64,000 nucleotides of DNA from positions 1-64,000 of the forward strand of contig CAWCAW010000005.1 in NCBI GenBank assembly GCA_963793645.1, in the 5' to 3' direction. The DNA comes from CAWCAW01 sp963793645 (GTDB lineage: Bacteria; Actinomycetota; Acidimicrobiia; Acidimicrobiales; UBA8190). Shown one piece after another: positions 7,265-15,349 of this stretch (the first letter of the stretch is position 1; every line of letters starts with the position of its first letter). The notes beneath the pieces are model-generated. The model ran no database searches, had not been told where the DNA came from, and saw only the letters and a program-made list of their open reading frames with translations. The translations under genes and the position numbers were made by a program.

Positions 7265-9745
7265 TCAGGATCGAAGCGATGCGCCCAGCGCGGCACCGAC
7301 GGCATCGACACAGCGGGCCCGCAATGAACCGACTTCCTCGTCGGTGAGGGTGTGGTCGAGGGCACAGAAGCGCAACCGGAAGGCCAGGCTGCGCGTCCCC
7401 GCGGCAGTGGCGCCACCGCGAAACACGTCGAACAAGCTCACCGATTCGAGAAGTTCGCCACCAGCGCTGCGCAACACTGACAGCACTCTGCCTGCCGGTA
7501 CGGCATCGTCCACCGAAAAGGCCAGGTCCACGTCGCTGGAGGGGAACTTGCTCACCGGCGCCACCATGGGGCTACGCCGAGGCGCGCCGTGCAGCAATAT
7601 GCCCAGGTCCACTTCGAGCCATCCGACACGTTGGCGGGCGCCGTCGATGCCGAACGCGTCCAGCACGTCAGGATCCACCTCGCCCACCACCCCCACCGCC
7701 GGCCCCGACTCGTCGCCGTCGATGATCAGTGACGCTCGTCGCGTGGGGTGCACACCGGTGCCGAGGGTCCGCGGACCCGGTGCCGACACCGGGGCGTCGA
7801 CGATGTCGACGTGCACGACACCGAGCGCGTCGCACAGCGTCAGCCACGCCGCGCTCGCCGTGGTGGCGTCGTCACCGTGGAGGGCGAAGACTGCGCCAAG
7901 CATTTCGCGCTCGTCGATGACGGTCTCACCGGCGTTTTGCAGAGCACGGGTGACGCGCGCAGAGTCGGGAGGCGCAAAGACGTGGCCCGCCTCGAAGAGC
8001 CGAATGAACCCTTGGCGCCGGGCCACGTTGAAGGACAATGCCAAAAGCAGGCCCGGCAGCAACCCCTGGCGAAGCACGGACTCATCAGGGGCGAGCGGGT
8101 TGGCCACCTCGACGCCACGGCCCATTCCCACTTTGTGATGGTCATCGGGCGAGAGCAGCGACGGGGTCCACGCCTCGTGCGCACCGAGGCCGGCCATCAC
8201 CTCGCGCACCAGTCGCCGTTCGCGTTGGTACGTGGTCAACGCACCCACTTGCGGGGACACCGGGCGGCGACGCGCAATGCGTGCATAGCCGTGATGGCGA
8301 GCCACCTCTTCGATGACGTCGATCTCGCGGCTGGTATCGGGACGGAAGGTCGGCACCGTCACTTCGAGCACCCCGTCGGACTGCGGACGGCATTCGAAGC
8401 CGATCGGCGTCAGGTACGAAGTAACCTGCTCCGCGTTGAGCGCGGTACCGAGCACGCTGTTGACGCGCGACACCCGCACGGCGACCCGAGCAGCGGGCGC
8501 AACGGCGCCGCGTGCCTCGAGGGTTCCGTCGGCCACGGTGGCACCGGCTCCGGCCGTCGGTGCCAGCACCTCCCACAGGCGCTGCGCGGCCCGGTCGATC
8601 CCTTCGGGATCACAGCCCCGCTCGAAACGCGCCGATGCCTCGGTGCGCAGTCCGAGACGCTTGGCGGTTCGGGCGATGGCCATGGGCGTGAAGTAGGCGG
8701 CCTCGAGCAAGACGTTGGTCGTCGACGCCGAGATCTCACCGACCACGCCGCCCATCACCCCGCCCACGCCGATGGGCACGTCGTTGCCATCACAGATCAC
8801 ACAGTCCCGCCGGTCGTCTCCGGCCGCCACCGATCGAGCCCCCAGGGGACGCTCGATCCCGTCCAAGGTCACGACGGTCTCTCCCTGTCGGGCCGCCCGC
8901 ACCCGTAGCTGCGCGCCGGGGACGTGGTCGAGATCGTAGGGATGCGTCGGCTGGCCCAGTTCGAGCATCACGTAGTTGGACGCGTCGACGACATTGTTGA
9001 TGGGCCGCATTCCCGCCAAGGTGAGCCGGCGCGCCAGCCAGCGCGGCGAGGGCTGCACCTCGACACCGGTGAACACCCGCGCCGTGAGGCGGGGGCAGAG
9101 GTCTTCGTCGAGCACCTGCAACGCAGCCAACGTGGCTACGGCTTCTCCCACCCGGCTCGGCGACGGCACCGCCGGGATGGCGAAGGGAAGGTGCAACCGG
9201 GCGGCCAGGTCGCGTGCCACCCCGGCCATGGACCAGGCATCGGGACGATTGGCCTCCACGGCGATGTCAAAGACCACATCGGCTTCGATGCCGAGGACGT
9301 CGACGAGACGCTCCCCCACCGCGGCGTCATCACCCAGGATGAGGATGCCTTCGTGATCATCGGACAACTTGAGCTCGCGTCCCGAGCACAACATGCCGTT
9401 GGACGTCACACCTTTCATCTTGCGCCGGGAAATCTCGAAGTCCCCCGGTAAGACGGACCCGACCGGGGCGAACGCCACGACATCGCCGGGCGAGAAGTTC
9501 CAGGCTCCGCACACGACCTCGAGCGCCTCGCCCCCGGCGTCGACGACGACACGGCGGATCTTGTCGGCGCCGGCGATGGCGGTGATCTCCAAGACACGCG
9601 CCACCACCACGTCTGCAAGTCCTTCGCCGACGTGCTCGATCTCTTCCACCACGAGCCCGAGGTCGTCGAGCGTCTCGGCCAGGGCCCGAGGGTCATCACC
9701 GAAGGGGGCGAAATCGCGCAACCACGAAAGGGGGGCTCGCACCAT
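7265..9745 (-). CDS. pheT: Phenylalanyl-tRNA synthetase beta subunit
   Basis: The beta chain of the alpha2-beta2 enzyme that charges tRNA-Phe. The 826-residue product shows the family order: N-terminal MVRAPLSWLRDF, an EMAP-like tRNA-binding domain (about residues 40-150), the B3/B4 editing region, B5 and the synthetase-like core. It ends in an anticodon-binding FDX-ACB domain with SKFPSSDVDLAF. The ATG at 9745 lies five bases after the pheS stop and has GAGGGA just before it. The open frame upstream of this ATG is pheS out of frame. Length is normal and no frame break was seen. Confidence 0.96.
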   Translation of the reverse strand: MVRAPLSWLRDFAPFGDDPRALAETLDDLGLVVEEIEHVGEGLADVVVARVLEITAIAGADKIRRVVVDAGGEALEVVCGAWNFSPGDVVAFAPVGSVLPGDFEISRRKMKGVTSNGMLCSGRELKLSDDHEGILILGDDAAVGERLVDVLGIEADVVFDIAVEANRPDAWSMAGVARDLAARLHLPFAIPAVPSPSRVGEAVATLAALQVLDEDLCPRLTARVFTGVEVQPSPRWLARRLTLAGMRPINNVVDASNYVMLELGQPTHPYDLDHVPGAQLRVRAARQGETVVTLDGIERPLGARSVAAGDDRRDCVICDGNDVPIGVGGVMGGVVGEISASTTNVLLEAAYFTPMAIARTAKRLGLRTEASARFERGCDPEGIDRAAQRLWEVLAPTAGAGATVADGTLEARGAVAPAARVAVRVSRVNSVLGTALNAEQVTSYLTPIGFECRPQSDGVLEVTVPTFRPDTSREIDVIEEVARHHGYARIARRRPVSPQVGALTTYQRERRLVREVMAGLGAHEAWTPSLLSPDDHHKVGMGRGVEVANPLAPDESVLRQGLLPGLLLALSFNVARRQGFIRLFEAGHVFAPPDSARVTRALQNAGETVIDEREMLGAVFALHGDDATTASAAWLTLCDALGVVHVDIVDAPVSAPGPRTLGTGVHPTRRASLIIDGDESGPAVGVVGEVDPDVLDAFGIDGARQRVGWLEVDLGILLHGAPRRSPMVAPVSKFPSSDVDLAFSVDDAVPAGRVLSVLRSAGGELLESVSLFDVFRGGATAAGTRSLAFRLRFCALDHTLTDEEVGSLRARCVDAVGAALGASLRS

Positions 9746-9750
9746 GTCCC

Positions 9751-10826
9751 TCAGAGTTGCCGCAACAAGCGGACGTCGTTCTCGATGAGGACGCGCATGT
9801 CGGGGATCTCGTGGCGCATCTGCGCACAGCGGTCGATACCGAAACCGAAAGCGAACCCGGTCCACCGCTCGGCGTCGATGCCCACCGCCGCGAAGACGGC
9901 CGGGTCGACCATGCCGCAACCCCCGAGCTCGATCCACCCCGTGTGCGAGCACGTACGACATCCCCCGCCCTTGCAGATGGTGCAGGTGATCTCGAACTCG
10001 GCGGACGGCTCGGTGAAGGGAAAATAGGCGGGCCGGAGCCGAGCCTTGATATCAGGCCCGAAGTAGGCGCTCGTGAAGGTCTCCACGGTGCCGGCCAGAT
10101 CGGAGAACGCGATGCCTTCGTCGACGACCAACCCCTCGATCTGGTGGAAGATCGGCGTGTGCCTGGCATCGGCGGTGTCGCGGCGATAGACGCGACCCGG
10201 CATGACGGCATAGAACGGCGGCGTGCCGCTTTGCATGAGCCTGATCTGGGTGGGAGATGTGTGGGTACGCAGGACCACCGACTCGGGTTCACCGAGGTCG
10301 AGGTAGAAGGTGTCGACCATCCCCCGGGCCGGATGTCCGGGGGGAAGTTGAGCGCCTCGAAGTTGTACCAATCGGTCTCCACCTCCGGACCGTCGGCAAC
10401 GACGAAGCCCATGCCGACGAACACATCCTCGAGCTCGTCGCGGGTGCGCTGCACCAGATGCGAGTGACCGCGCCCAACCACGGCCGTCACCTCGGTGAGG
10501 TCGAGTCGATCGGCGTGGAGACGGAGCTGGCGCGCCTGGGTGTCGACAAAGTGGCGCCGCTCGTCGAGCAGGGCTTCGATCTGCTCGCGTACCTCACCGA
10601 GGCGAGCTCCGACCACAGGCCGTTGGTCGGCGGGTAGCGCCCCGAGCTGACGATGGGCTCCTGCCAGGGCCGAGCGCTTGCCGAGCAGCTCGCTCCTCAG
10701 GGCGTCGAGCCCATCGGCGGTGTCAGCCTCGGCTATATGCCGGCGGGCCGATTCGAGGAGGCCGGCGACATCAACGTCGACTCCGGCCACCTCCGCGTCG
10801 TCGCCCGGTGTGGCCGACGGGGTCAC
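9751..10826 (-). CDS. pheS: Phenylalanyl-tRNA synthetase alpha subunit (frame break at about 10339-10344)
   Basis: The catalytic alpha chain of PheRS. Residues 1-163 read in one frame (to ETDWYNFEALNFPP) and the rest, from GHPARGMVDTFYLDLGE, in another. The family sequence continues across the junction as NFP-x-x-HPAR. In gene sense the junction is a run of six C, and a seventh C would restore one 358-residue protein. Motif 2 and the glycine-rich end (FAFGFGIDRCAQMRH) are intact. Because PheS is essential, a base missing from the assembly is likelier than a real mutation. The ATG at 10826 overlaps the methyltransferase gene stop (ATGA). Confidence 0.93.
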
Positions 10827-11593
10827 CGGGGCTCCTGCACGGAGTGCAGATTAGAACGCCTGCGCAGCACCTCGAAGCACAAGACGGCGGCCGCGGTGGA
10901 GACGTTCAGGGACTCGGCTCGACCCACCATGGGGATGGTGATGGCGCCGTCGACGTGACCCCCGAGAATGGAGGGCAACCCGCTCGACTCGTTGCCGAGC
11001 ACCAACGCCAGTGGCGCACCCAGGTCGACATCGGCCACCGGCGTCCCGCCATGGGCCGAGGCGGCCCATCGGGTCAGGTGACGGGCCCCCAGGATCTCGA
11101 GCACCTCCACGGCATCTCCCCCGGCCACCACCGGCATGTGCAGCACCGAGCCGGCCGACGCCCGCACTGTCTTGGGGTTGAAGGGGTCAACGGTGCCTTC
11201 GCAACAGATGACGGCGTCGGCACCCGACGCGTCCGCACAGCGGATCACCGCTCCGGCATTTCCCGGATCCCGCACGTCGGCGCACACCACCACAAAGGTG
11301 GCGTCCACGATGTCCTCGAGAGTGGACTGCGGGGTGCACACCACAGCCAGCACCGGTTGGGGCGTCACCGTGTCGGCCACTTTTTCGAGCACTCCGGGGG
11401 CGAGCTCGAAGACCCTGCTCCCGGCGGCCAAGGCCCGCTCGGCCACATCGGCGACACTCGCGGTGGCGCCGGCACCAGCGGCGATGTAGACCGATTCGAC
11501 GGTGGCGCCACTGGCCAAGGCGGCGGCCACGAGCTTTACTCCCTCCACCACGAACACCCCCTCCGCACGGCGCACGCTGCGCCGTCGCAGCAA
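10823..11593 (-). CDS. SpoU/TrmH-family RNA 2'-O-methyltransferase
   Basis: A SPOUT-class methyltransferase that uses SAM to methylate a ribose in rRNA or tRNA. The three SpoU motifs are present: DVRDPGNAGAVIRCADA, LALVLGNESSGLP and IPMVGRAESLNVSTAAAVL. An N-terminal substrate-binding region (RRAEGVFVVEGVKLV) precedes them. The start is uncertain. TTG at 11593 is the nearest accepted codon, but the frame upstream still encodes family-like sequence (HQRVQRLRRLL) with no ATG, GTG or TTG. A rare start or a base error is therefore possible. Placement between rplT and pheS is common in actinobacteria, where it is often annotated TrmH-like 23S methyltransferase. Confidence 0.85.
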   Translation of the reverse strand: MLRRRSVRRAEGVFVVEGVKLVAAALASGATVESVYIAAGAGATASVADVAERALAAGSRVFELAPGVLEKVADTVTPQPVLAVVCTPQSTLEDIVDATFVVVCADVRDPGNAGAVIRCADASGADAVICCEGTVDPFNPKTVRASAGSVLHMPVVAGGDAVEVLEILGARHLTRWAASAHGGTPVADVDLGAPLALVLGNESSGLPSILGGHVDGAITIPMVGRAESLNVSTAAAVLCFEVLRRRSNLHSVQEPR

Positions 11594-11640
11594 GCGGCGA
11601 AGGCGTTGGACGCGCTGGTGACGGAGGCCGATGTATGTGG

Positions 11641-12044
11641 TCAGGAACCGCTTCCCGGCTCGCTGCCCACCGAAGCGGGCACCGCTGAGCTGGCCAGGGC
11701 GGCAGTGGCTACGCCGACGAGCTTGGTAAAGGCGTCAGGATCCGTCACAGCCAAGTCGGCGAGGACCTTGCGGTCGACGTTCACCTCGGCTTCGCGCAGC
11801 CCGGCGATCAGCCGGCTGTAGTTGGTGCCGTTGGCACGCGCCCCGCGTTGATGCGCTGGATCCACAGACGGCGAAAGTCGCCCTTGCGGGCCCGGCGGTC
11901 CCGGTAGGCGTACTGCAGCGAGTGCATGACCGCTTCGTTGGCGGACCGGTAAGTGCGGCTGCGGTCGCCGTAGTAGCCCTGGGCCTGCTCGAGAATGGCG
12001 CGACGGTGCTTCTTGCCGTTGATTGCGCGCTTCACCCTGGCCAT
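11641..12044 (-). CDS. rplT: 50S ribosomal protein L20 (frame break at 11841-11844)
   Basis: L20 binds 23S rRNA early in 50S assembly. MARVKRAINGKKHRRAILEQ through LWIQRINAG reads in one frame. ARANGTNYSRLIAGLREAEV and the C-terminus read in another. The junction is four G in gene sense, and one more G would give NAGARANGTNYS, as expected of the family, in a 134-residue protein. The C-terminus is slightly longer than usual and alanine/serine-rich. As L20 is normally indispensable, a homopolymer error in the assembly is the simplest reading. It is the third gene of infC-rpmI-rplT. Confidence 0.92.
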
Positions 12045-12134
12045 GACGACTCCCTTTCTGCAGCGATTCGATAACAAGGGCAACAGCGACCTGATGGTCA
12101 CTGGCCCGGTGCGGGACGAGCCCGCAAACAACGA

Positions 12135-12329
12135 CTAACGGCCCAGCAGGCGACGCACCTCACGCTGGTCGGCCGGAGCCACATCGGCCTCTCGGCCCAA
12201 CCGGCGGGTACGAACACTCGACTTCTTCTCGAGGAGGTGGGATCGGAACGCCTTGCGCCGCCGGATCTTGCCCGTGCCCGTGATCTTGAACCGCTTGGCA
12301 GCGCCTCGGTCCGTCTTCATCTTCGGCAT
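12135..12329 (-). CDS. rpmI: 50S ribosomal protein L35
   Basis: L35 is a small basic ribosomal protein. The 64-residue product MPKMKTDRGAAKRFKITGTG with RRRKAFRSHLLEKKS is unmistakable. It starts one base after the infC stop and precedes rplT by about 90 bases, the classic infC-rpmI-rplT order. Length is normal. Confidence 0.97.
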   Translation of the reverse strand: MPKMKTDRGAAKRFKITGTGKIRRRKAFRSHLLEKKSSVRTRRLGREADVAPADQREVRRLLGR

Positions 12330-12330
12330 G

Positions 12331-12969
12331 TCAGGTTCCCTCGTCCTCCGTGGCGCCGCCGCTGTCCGGGGCGCTGAGTTCAGCTCCAGCTGGCATCGGG
12401 CTGCCGTCGTCGCGAGCCGCTCGGGCCGCTGCCGACTGCTTGGCCCGTTTGTCAGGCGCCAGCACCATCACCATGTTGCGCCCGTCCAGCCTGGGCTCTG
12501 CCTCTACCCTCGCCGCCCCGTCCACGTGCTCGGCGACCCGATCGAGGATCCGCTTGCCGAGCTCGGGGTGAAAGACCTCACGCCCCCGGAACATGATCGT
12601 CACCTTGACCTTGTGGCCCTCGTTCAGGAACTTGAGGACTTGGCGGGTCTTGGTGTCGAAGTCCCCGGGCCCGATCTTGGGTCGGTACTTCATCTCCTTT
12701 ATCCCAACGCTGGTGGTCTTGCGTCGCGACTCTTTGGCTCGTTGGGCGGCGTCGAACTTGTACTTGCCGTAGTCCATGATCCGACACACCGGCGGGTTGG
12801 CCAAGGGGGCCACCTCGACCAGGTCGAGATCAAGCTGGCGTGCGATCGTCAGAGCCTCAGGAAGCGACTTGATCCCCAGCTGGGCCCCGTCCGGGTCCAC
12901 CAGGCGCACGTCGCGGGCGCGAATGCGGTCGTTGATCCTGGGTTCACCGGCGGACTCATTGGTGGCGAT
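12331..12969 (-). CDS. infC: Translation initiation factor IF-3, with ATC start codon
   Basis: IF-3 keeps 30S and 50S apart and checks start-codon choice. The product has the N-terminal domain (EPRINDRIRARDVRLVDPDG), the linker and C-terminal domain (KPRIGPGDF-like segment, FRGREVFHPELG), and an acidic C-terminal tail. The start is placed at ATC 12967-12969, giving about 212 residues. A perfect AGGAGG (12978-12983) lies eight bases upstream, and no ATG, GTG or TTG sits at a suitable distance. The ATG inside the spacer is out of frame. Rare start codons (AUU, AUC, AUA) are known in infC, where IF-3 discriminates against its own mRNA to regulate itself. The same control is inferred here. Confidence 0.93.
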   Translation of the reverse strand: MATNESAGEPRINDRIRARDVRLVDPDGAQLGIKSLPEALTIARQLDLDLVEVAPLANPPVCRIMDYGKYKFDAAQRAKESRRKTTSVGIKEMKYRPKIGPGDFDTKTRQVLKFLNEGHKVKVTIMFRGREVFHPELGKRILDRVAEHVDGAARVEAEPRLDGRNMVMVLAPDKRAKQSAAARAARDDGSPMPAGAELSAPDSGGATEDEGT

Positions 12970-12977
12970 GCGGCATC

Positions 12978-13012
12978 CCTCCTGTTGAACGGGACTCCGG
13001 ATCTCTCCGGAG
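12978..13012 (-). promoter_or_regulatory. infC leader: strong Shine-Dalgarno and upstream hairpin
   Basis: In gene sense a perfect 7-base-pair hairpin (CTCCGGA/TCCGGAG arms at 12995-13001 and 13006-13012, four-base loop) ends 11 bases before AGGAGG at 12978-12983. The leader between the proposed promoter (about 13146) and the ATC start is roughly 170 bases without a gene. Such leaders in infC-rpmI-rplT operons can bind L20; that role is only inferred here. Confidence 0.55.
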
Positions 13013-13144
13013 CCGTACACGGAAAGCGAGGCCGCGCCCCGGTGTGCCGCCTTGTCGGTGCACCGTGACCCGTCGCACCGTCTCCGGTGGCCGGGTGGGG
13101 GTCGTGCCCAGCACGATCCCGCTTTCCTGTTTGACTCGAGGCTC

Positions 13145-13151
13145 TACGCTA
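13145..13151. promoter_or_regulatory. Overlapping divergent -10 boxes for infC and the DUF1844 gene
   Basis: TACGCT on the plus strand (13145-13150) and TAGCGT on the minus strand (13146-13151) are the same seven bases read both ways. On the plus strand the GTG at 13158 follows seven bases later, a leaderless start. On the minus strand transcription would start near 13139 and give the long infC leader. Confidence 0.5.
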
Positions 13152-13157
13152 CCAGTC

Positions 13158-13610
13158 GTGAGCAGCCTGTGGACTCCCGAAGGTGAACACCCCGTCGATG
13201 GCGACCGCCGGCGGTCTCTGGCGGCCGGGGACGACTTGCCCGACGACTTGGGTGACGAGCTCACCGCCGAGGACGAGCAAGCCCTGGCGTTGCGCCTCGA
13301 AGAGCTGCGTAGCCAGCTCGTGGCCACCCCCGCCGAGGTGGTCATCGCCAACCACGCATACGGACTTTTCGAGCTGGCCGCCATCCACCTCTCCCAGCAA
13401 CCCCCCCACCTCGACCAGGCCCGCCTGGCCGTCGACGCCTTGGGCGCTCTGATCGAAGGGCTCGCGGGCCGACTGGGCGAGACGGAGCCGTCGCTCAGAG
13501 ATGCGTTGGCCCAGATCCGCTTGGCCTATGTAGAGATCGGCGGCACCATCGGGGGCGGGGGTGTCGAGGCCGGCACAGCCGGGGTCGAGGCCGGCGGCGC
13601 CGACGTTTAG
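13158..13610 (+). CDS. DUF1844 family protein
   Basis: A 150-residue cytoplasmic protein of unknown role. The C-terminal half (ANHAYGLFELAAIHL, then LAVDALGALIEGLAGRLGE, then LAQIRLAYVEI) matches the small helical DUF1844 family. The N-terminus is acidic and the C-terminus a glycine-rich tail. The GTG at 13158 (VSSLWTPEGEHPV) is chosen because a TACGCT -10 box ends seven bases before it. Longer in-frame extension would run into the divergent infC promoter. It converges with the cold-shock-like gene, overlapping by four bases. Confidence 0.75.
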   Translation: MSSLWTPEGEHPVDGDRRRSLAAGDDLPDDLGDELTAEDEQALALRLEELRSQLVATPAEVVIANHAYGLFELAAIHLSQQPPHLDQARLAVDALGALIEGLAGRLGETEPSLRDALAQIRLAYVEIGGTIGGGGVEAGTAGVEAGGADV

Positions 13611-13858
13611 ACGTCTGAGCGCACCTCGCCGAGGGGCTGCACGTCAGAGGCCTCGATGCGACCCAGATGGCCGGGCCGCAGCGCGAACAGCACCATCGTC
13701 CCCACGTCGATATGACGCGAACCATCGGCGATGGCGGTGCAGTGAAAGTCGAAACGCGAGCCTGTCTCGTCCTCGACCGTTCCGAGTCCACGCTGATCGT
13801 CAAAGGCGCTGACCACACCCGTGCGTGGGGCCCCGTGGCCCAATCGTGTCCTCGTCAT
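13607..13858 (-). CDS. Cold-shock-domain-like small protein
   Basis: An 83-residue protein whose centre (GVVSAFDDQRGLGTVEDETG, then FDFHCTAIADGSRHIDVGT) follows the cold-shock beta-barrel pattern: a turn before the nucleic-acid face, then an FHCTAI strand where classic Csp proteins have FVHFSAI. Some aromatic RNA-binding residues of classic CspA are replaced, so nucleic-acid binding is likely but weakened or altered. The 3' end overlaps the DUF1844 gene by four bases. Transcription is toward infC on the opposite side of that gene. Confidence 0.7.
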   Translation of the reverse strand: MTRTRLGHGAPRTGVVSAFDDQRGLGTVEDETGSRFDFHCTAIADGSRHIDVGTMVLFALRPGHLGRIEASDVQPLGEVRSDV

Positions 13859-13910
13859 GATCTGGTCACCTTGGTCACGACATCGCCCTGGTCACCTCGC
13901 CGCCGTGGGC

Positions 13911-14786
13911 TCAGTGGACGATCTTGGCCAGCGCCAGCTCGATGATGTCGGTGGCGCCGCGGTCTTTCAACGCCGGGATCAGCACGTTGACTTCCGTCTT
14001 GGGAACGACCGTCTCCACCGCGAATCCCCCGTCGCCCGACAGTTCGGACACCGTCGGCGTCTTCAGCGCCGGCAGCACCTCCAGCACTCGCTGAAGCCCG
14101 TCGGCCGCCACGTTCAGCTTCAGCAAGACCTTGCCCCTGGCCTCCAACACGCCCTCGAGCAACGTGAGCAGTTGCTCCATGGCATGGCGTTTGGTGGGGT
14201 CGGCCGCCGCGATGGGGTTGGCGATCAACTCGGTGTGCGACACCAACAAGGTGTCGACGATGCGCAGCCCGGCGGCCGCCAAGGCTCTTCCCGTCTCGGT
14301 GATCTCCACCACGGCGTCGGCGATGTCGGGCACCTTGGCCTCGGTGGCGCCGTAGGAAGCATGGACATCGGCGCGCACCGACAGCTTCTCGAGGAAGCGT
14401 CGGGTGAGCTCGGGGTACTCGGTGGCCACCCGAACACCGGGCGGAAGATCGGCGGCGGTGGTCACCGGGGAGTCATTGGCCACCGCCAGTACGACGCGAA
14501 TGGGGTTGGCGGTGGCCTTCGAGTACGCCAGGGAACCCAGGCTGACGACGTCCGCACCGGTTTCCTCGATCCAGTCACGCCCGGTGATGCCCAGATCGAA
14601 GAGGCCATCGGCGACGTAGCGGGGGATCTCCTGCGGGCGCAGGATCCTCACCTCATCGACCCGGGGATCGGCGATGGTGCCGCGATAGTCCACATCCGAG
14701 CCGCGCACCACCGTCAGGTCGGCCGCCGTGAAGAGCTCGAGGGTGGCCCGTTCCAGAGACCCTTTGGGGAGCACCAAGCGCAGCAC
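13911..14786 (-). CDS. hisG: ATP phosphoribosyltransferase, long form
   Basis: HisG joins ATP and PRPP in the first step of histidine synthesis and is normally inhibited by histidine. The 291-residue product has MLRLVLPKGSLERATLELF, the GLFDLGITGRDWI substrate region and the PRPP loop VSHTELIANP-type segment. An ACT-like C-terminal regulatory domain (EVNVLIPALKDRGATDIIEL) makes it the long form, which needs no HisZ. It follows ribH by 20 bases; no other his gene is in the window, so its place at the end of the rib genes is unusual. Confidence 0.94.
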   Translation of the reverse strand: MLRLVLPKGSLERATLELFTAADLTVVRGSDVDYRGTIADPRVDEVRILRPQEIPRYVADGLFDLGITGRDWIEETGADVVSLGSLAYSKATANPIRVVLAVANDSPVTTAADLPPGVRVATEYPELTRRFLEKLSVRADVHASYGATEAKVPDIADAVVEITETGRALAAAGLRIVDTLLVSHTELIANPIAAADPTKRHAMEQLLTLLEGVLEARGKVLLKLNVAADGLQRVLEVLPALKTPTVSELSGDGGFAVETVVPKTEVNVLIPALKDRGATDIIELALAKIVH

Positions 14787-14806
14787 GTTTCTCGCCTCCA
14801 GGCCGA

Positions 14807-15349
14807 TTAGCGATCAGACGCCGGAAGCTTGGCCAAAAGGTCGGCCATCTCCAACGCGGTCACAGCAGCTTCAAGCCCTTTGTTGTCGAGACCCTCTTCC
14901 GAGCGCGCCAGGGCCTGGTCGACGGTATCGGTGGTGAGGACCCCGAAAACCACCGGCACTCCGGTGTCGAGGGCGACACGCTGCAAGCCGGCCGCGCACT
15001 GGCCGGCCACAAAGTCGAAGTGGGCCGTGTCGCCCCGGATCACAGCACCAAGAGCGATGACGGCGCTCGGCGAGCCGTGGCGAGCCAAACGAGCGGCCAC
15101 CATGGGAATCTCAAAGGCGCCCGGCACCCACGCCACCGTCACCGCCGATGACGGGACGCCGCCGCCCTCGAGTCCGCCCAGCGCCCCATCGAGCAGACGC
15201 TCGGTGATGGCTCCGTTGAACTTTGCGCACACGATGGCGACCCGCGCCCCGCCGCCTTGGCCGCCATCGCCGTTGTAGGTGGCGCCGACGCGCGATGCGT
15301 GCAGGTCGATGGCCCCGGGTCGCAAAACCGAGATGTCAGAGGACGTCAT
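14807..15349 (-). CDS. ribH: 6,7-dimethyl-8-ribityllumazine synthase
   Basis: RibH condenses the ribityl pyrimidinedione with dihydroxybutanone phosphate to make lumazine, the penultimate step of riboflavin synthesis. The 180-residue product carries FNGAITERLLDGA, WVPGAFEIP and GAVIRGDTAHFDFV, whose histidine is the likely general base. The start overlaps the ribBA 3' end by 14 bases. It is about 20-25 residues longer at the N-terminus than typical, and a shorter start cannot be excluded. Confidence 0.95.
   Translation of the reverse strand: MTSSDISVLRPGAIDLHASRVGATYNGDGGQGGGARVAIVCAKFNGAITERLLDGALGGLEGGGVPSSAVTVAWVPGAFEIPMVAARLARHGSPSAVIALGAVIRGDTAHFDFVAGQCAAGLQRVALDTGVPVVFGVLTTDTVDQALARSEEGLDNKGLEAAVTALEMADLLAKLPASDR

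Noticed and set aside
6495..8138. Plus-strand frame of 547 codons opposite the SCO and pheT genes
   Set aside because: It crosses an intergenic region and two well-identified genes on the other strand, with low-complexity translation and no start signals.
9751..10826. Programmed frameshifting in pheS
   Set aside because: The C6 run could slip, but no stimulatory structure is evident and similar breaks occur in many unrelated genes here, so a shared sequencing cause is simpler.
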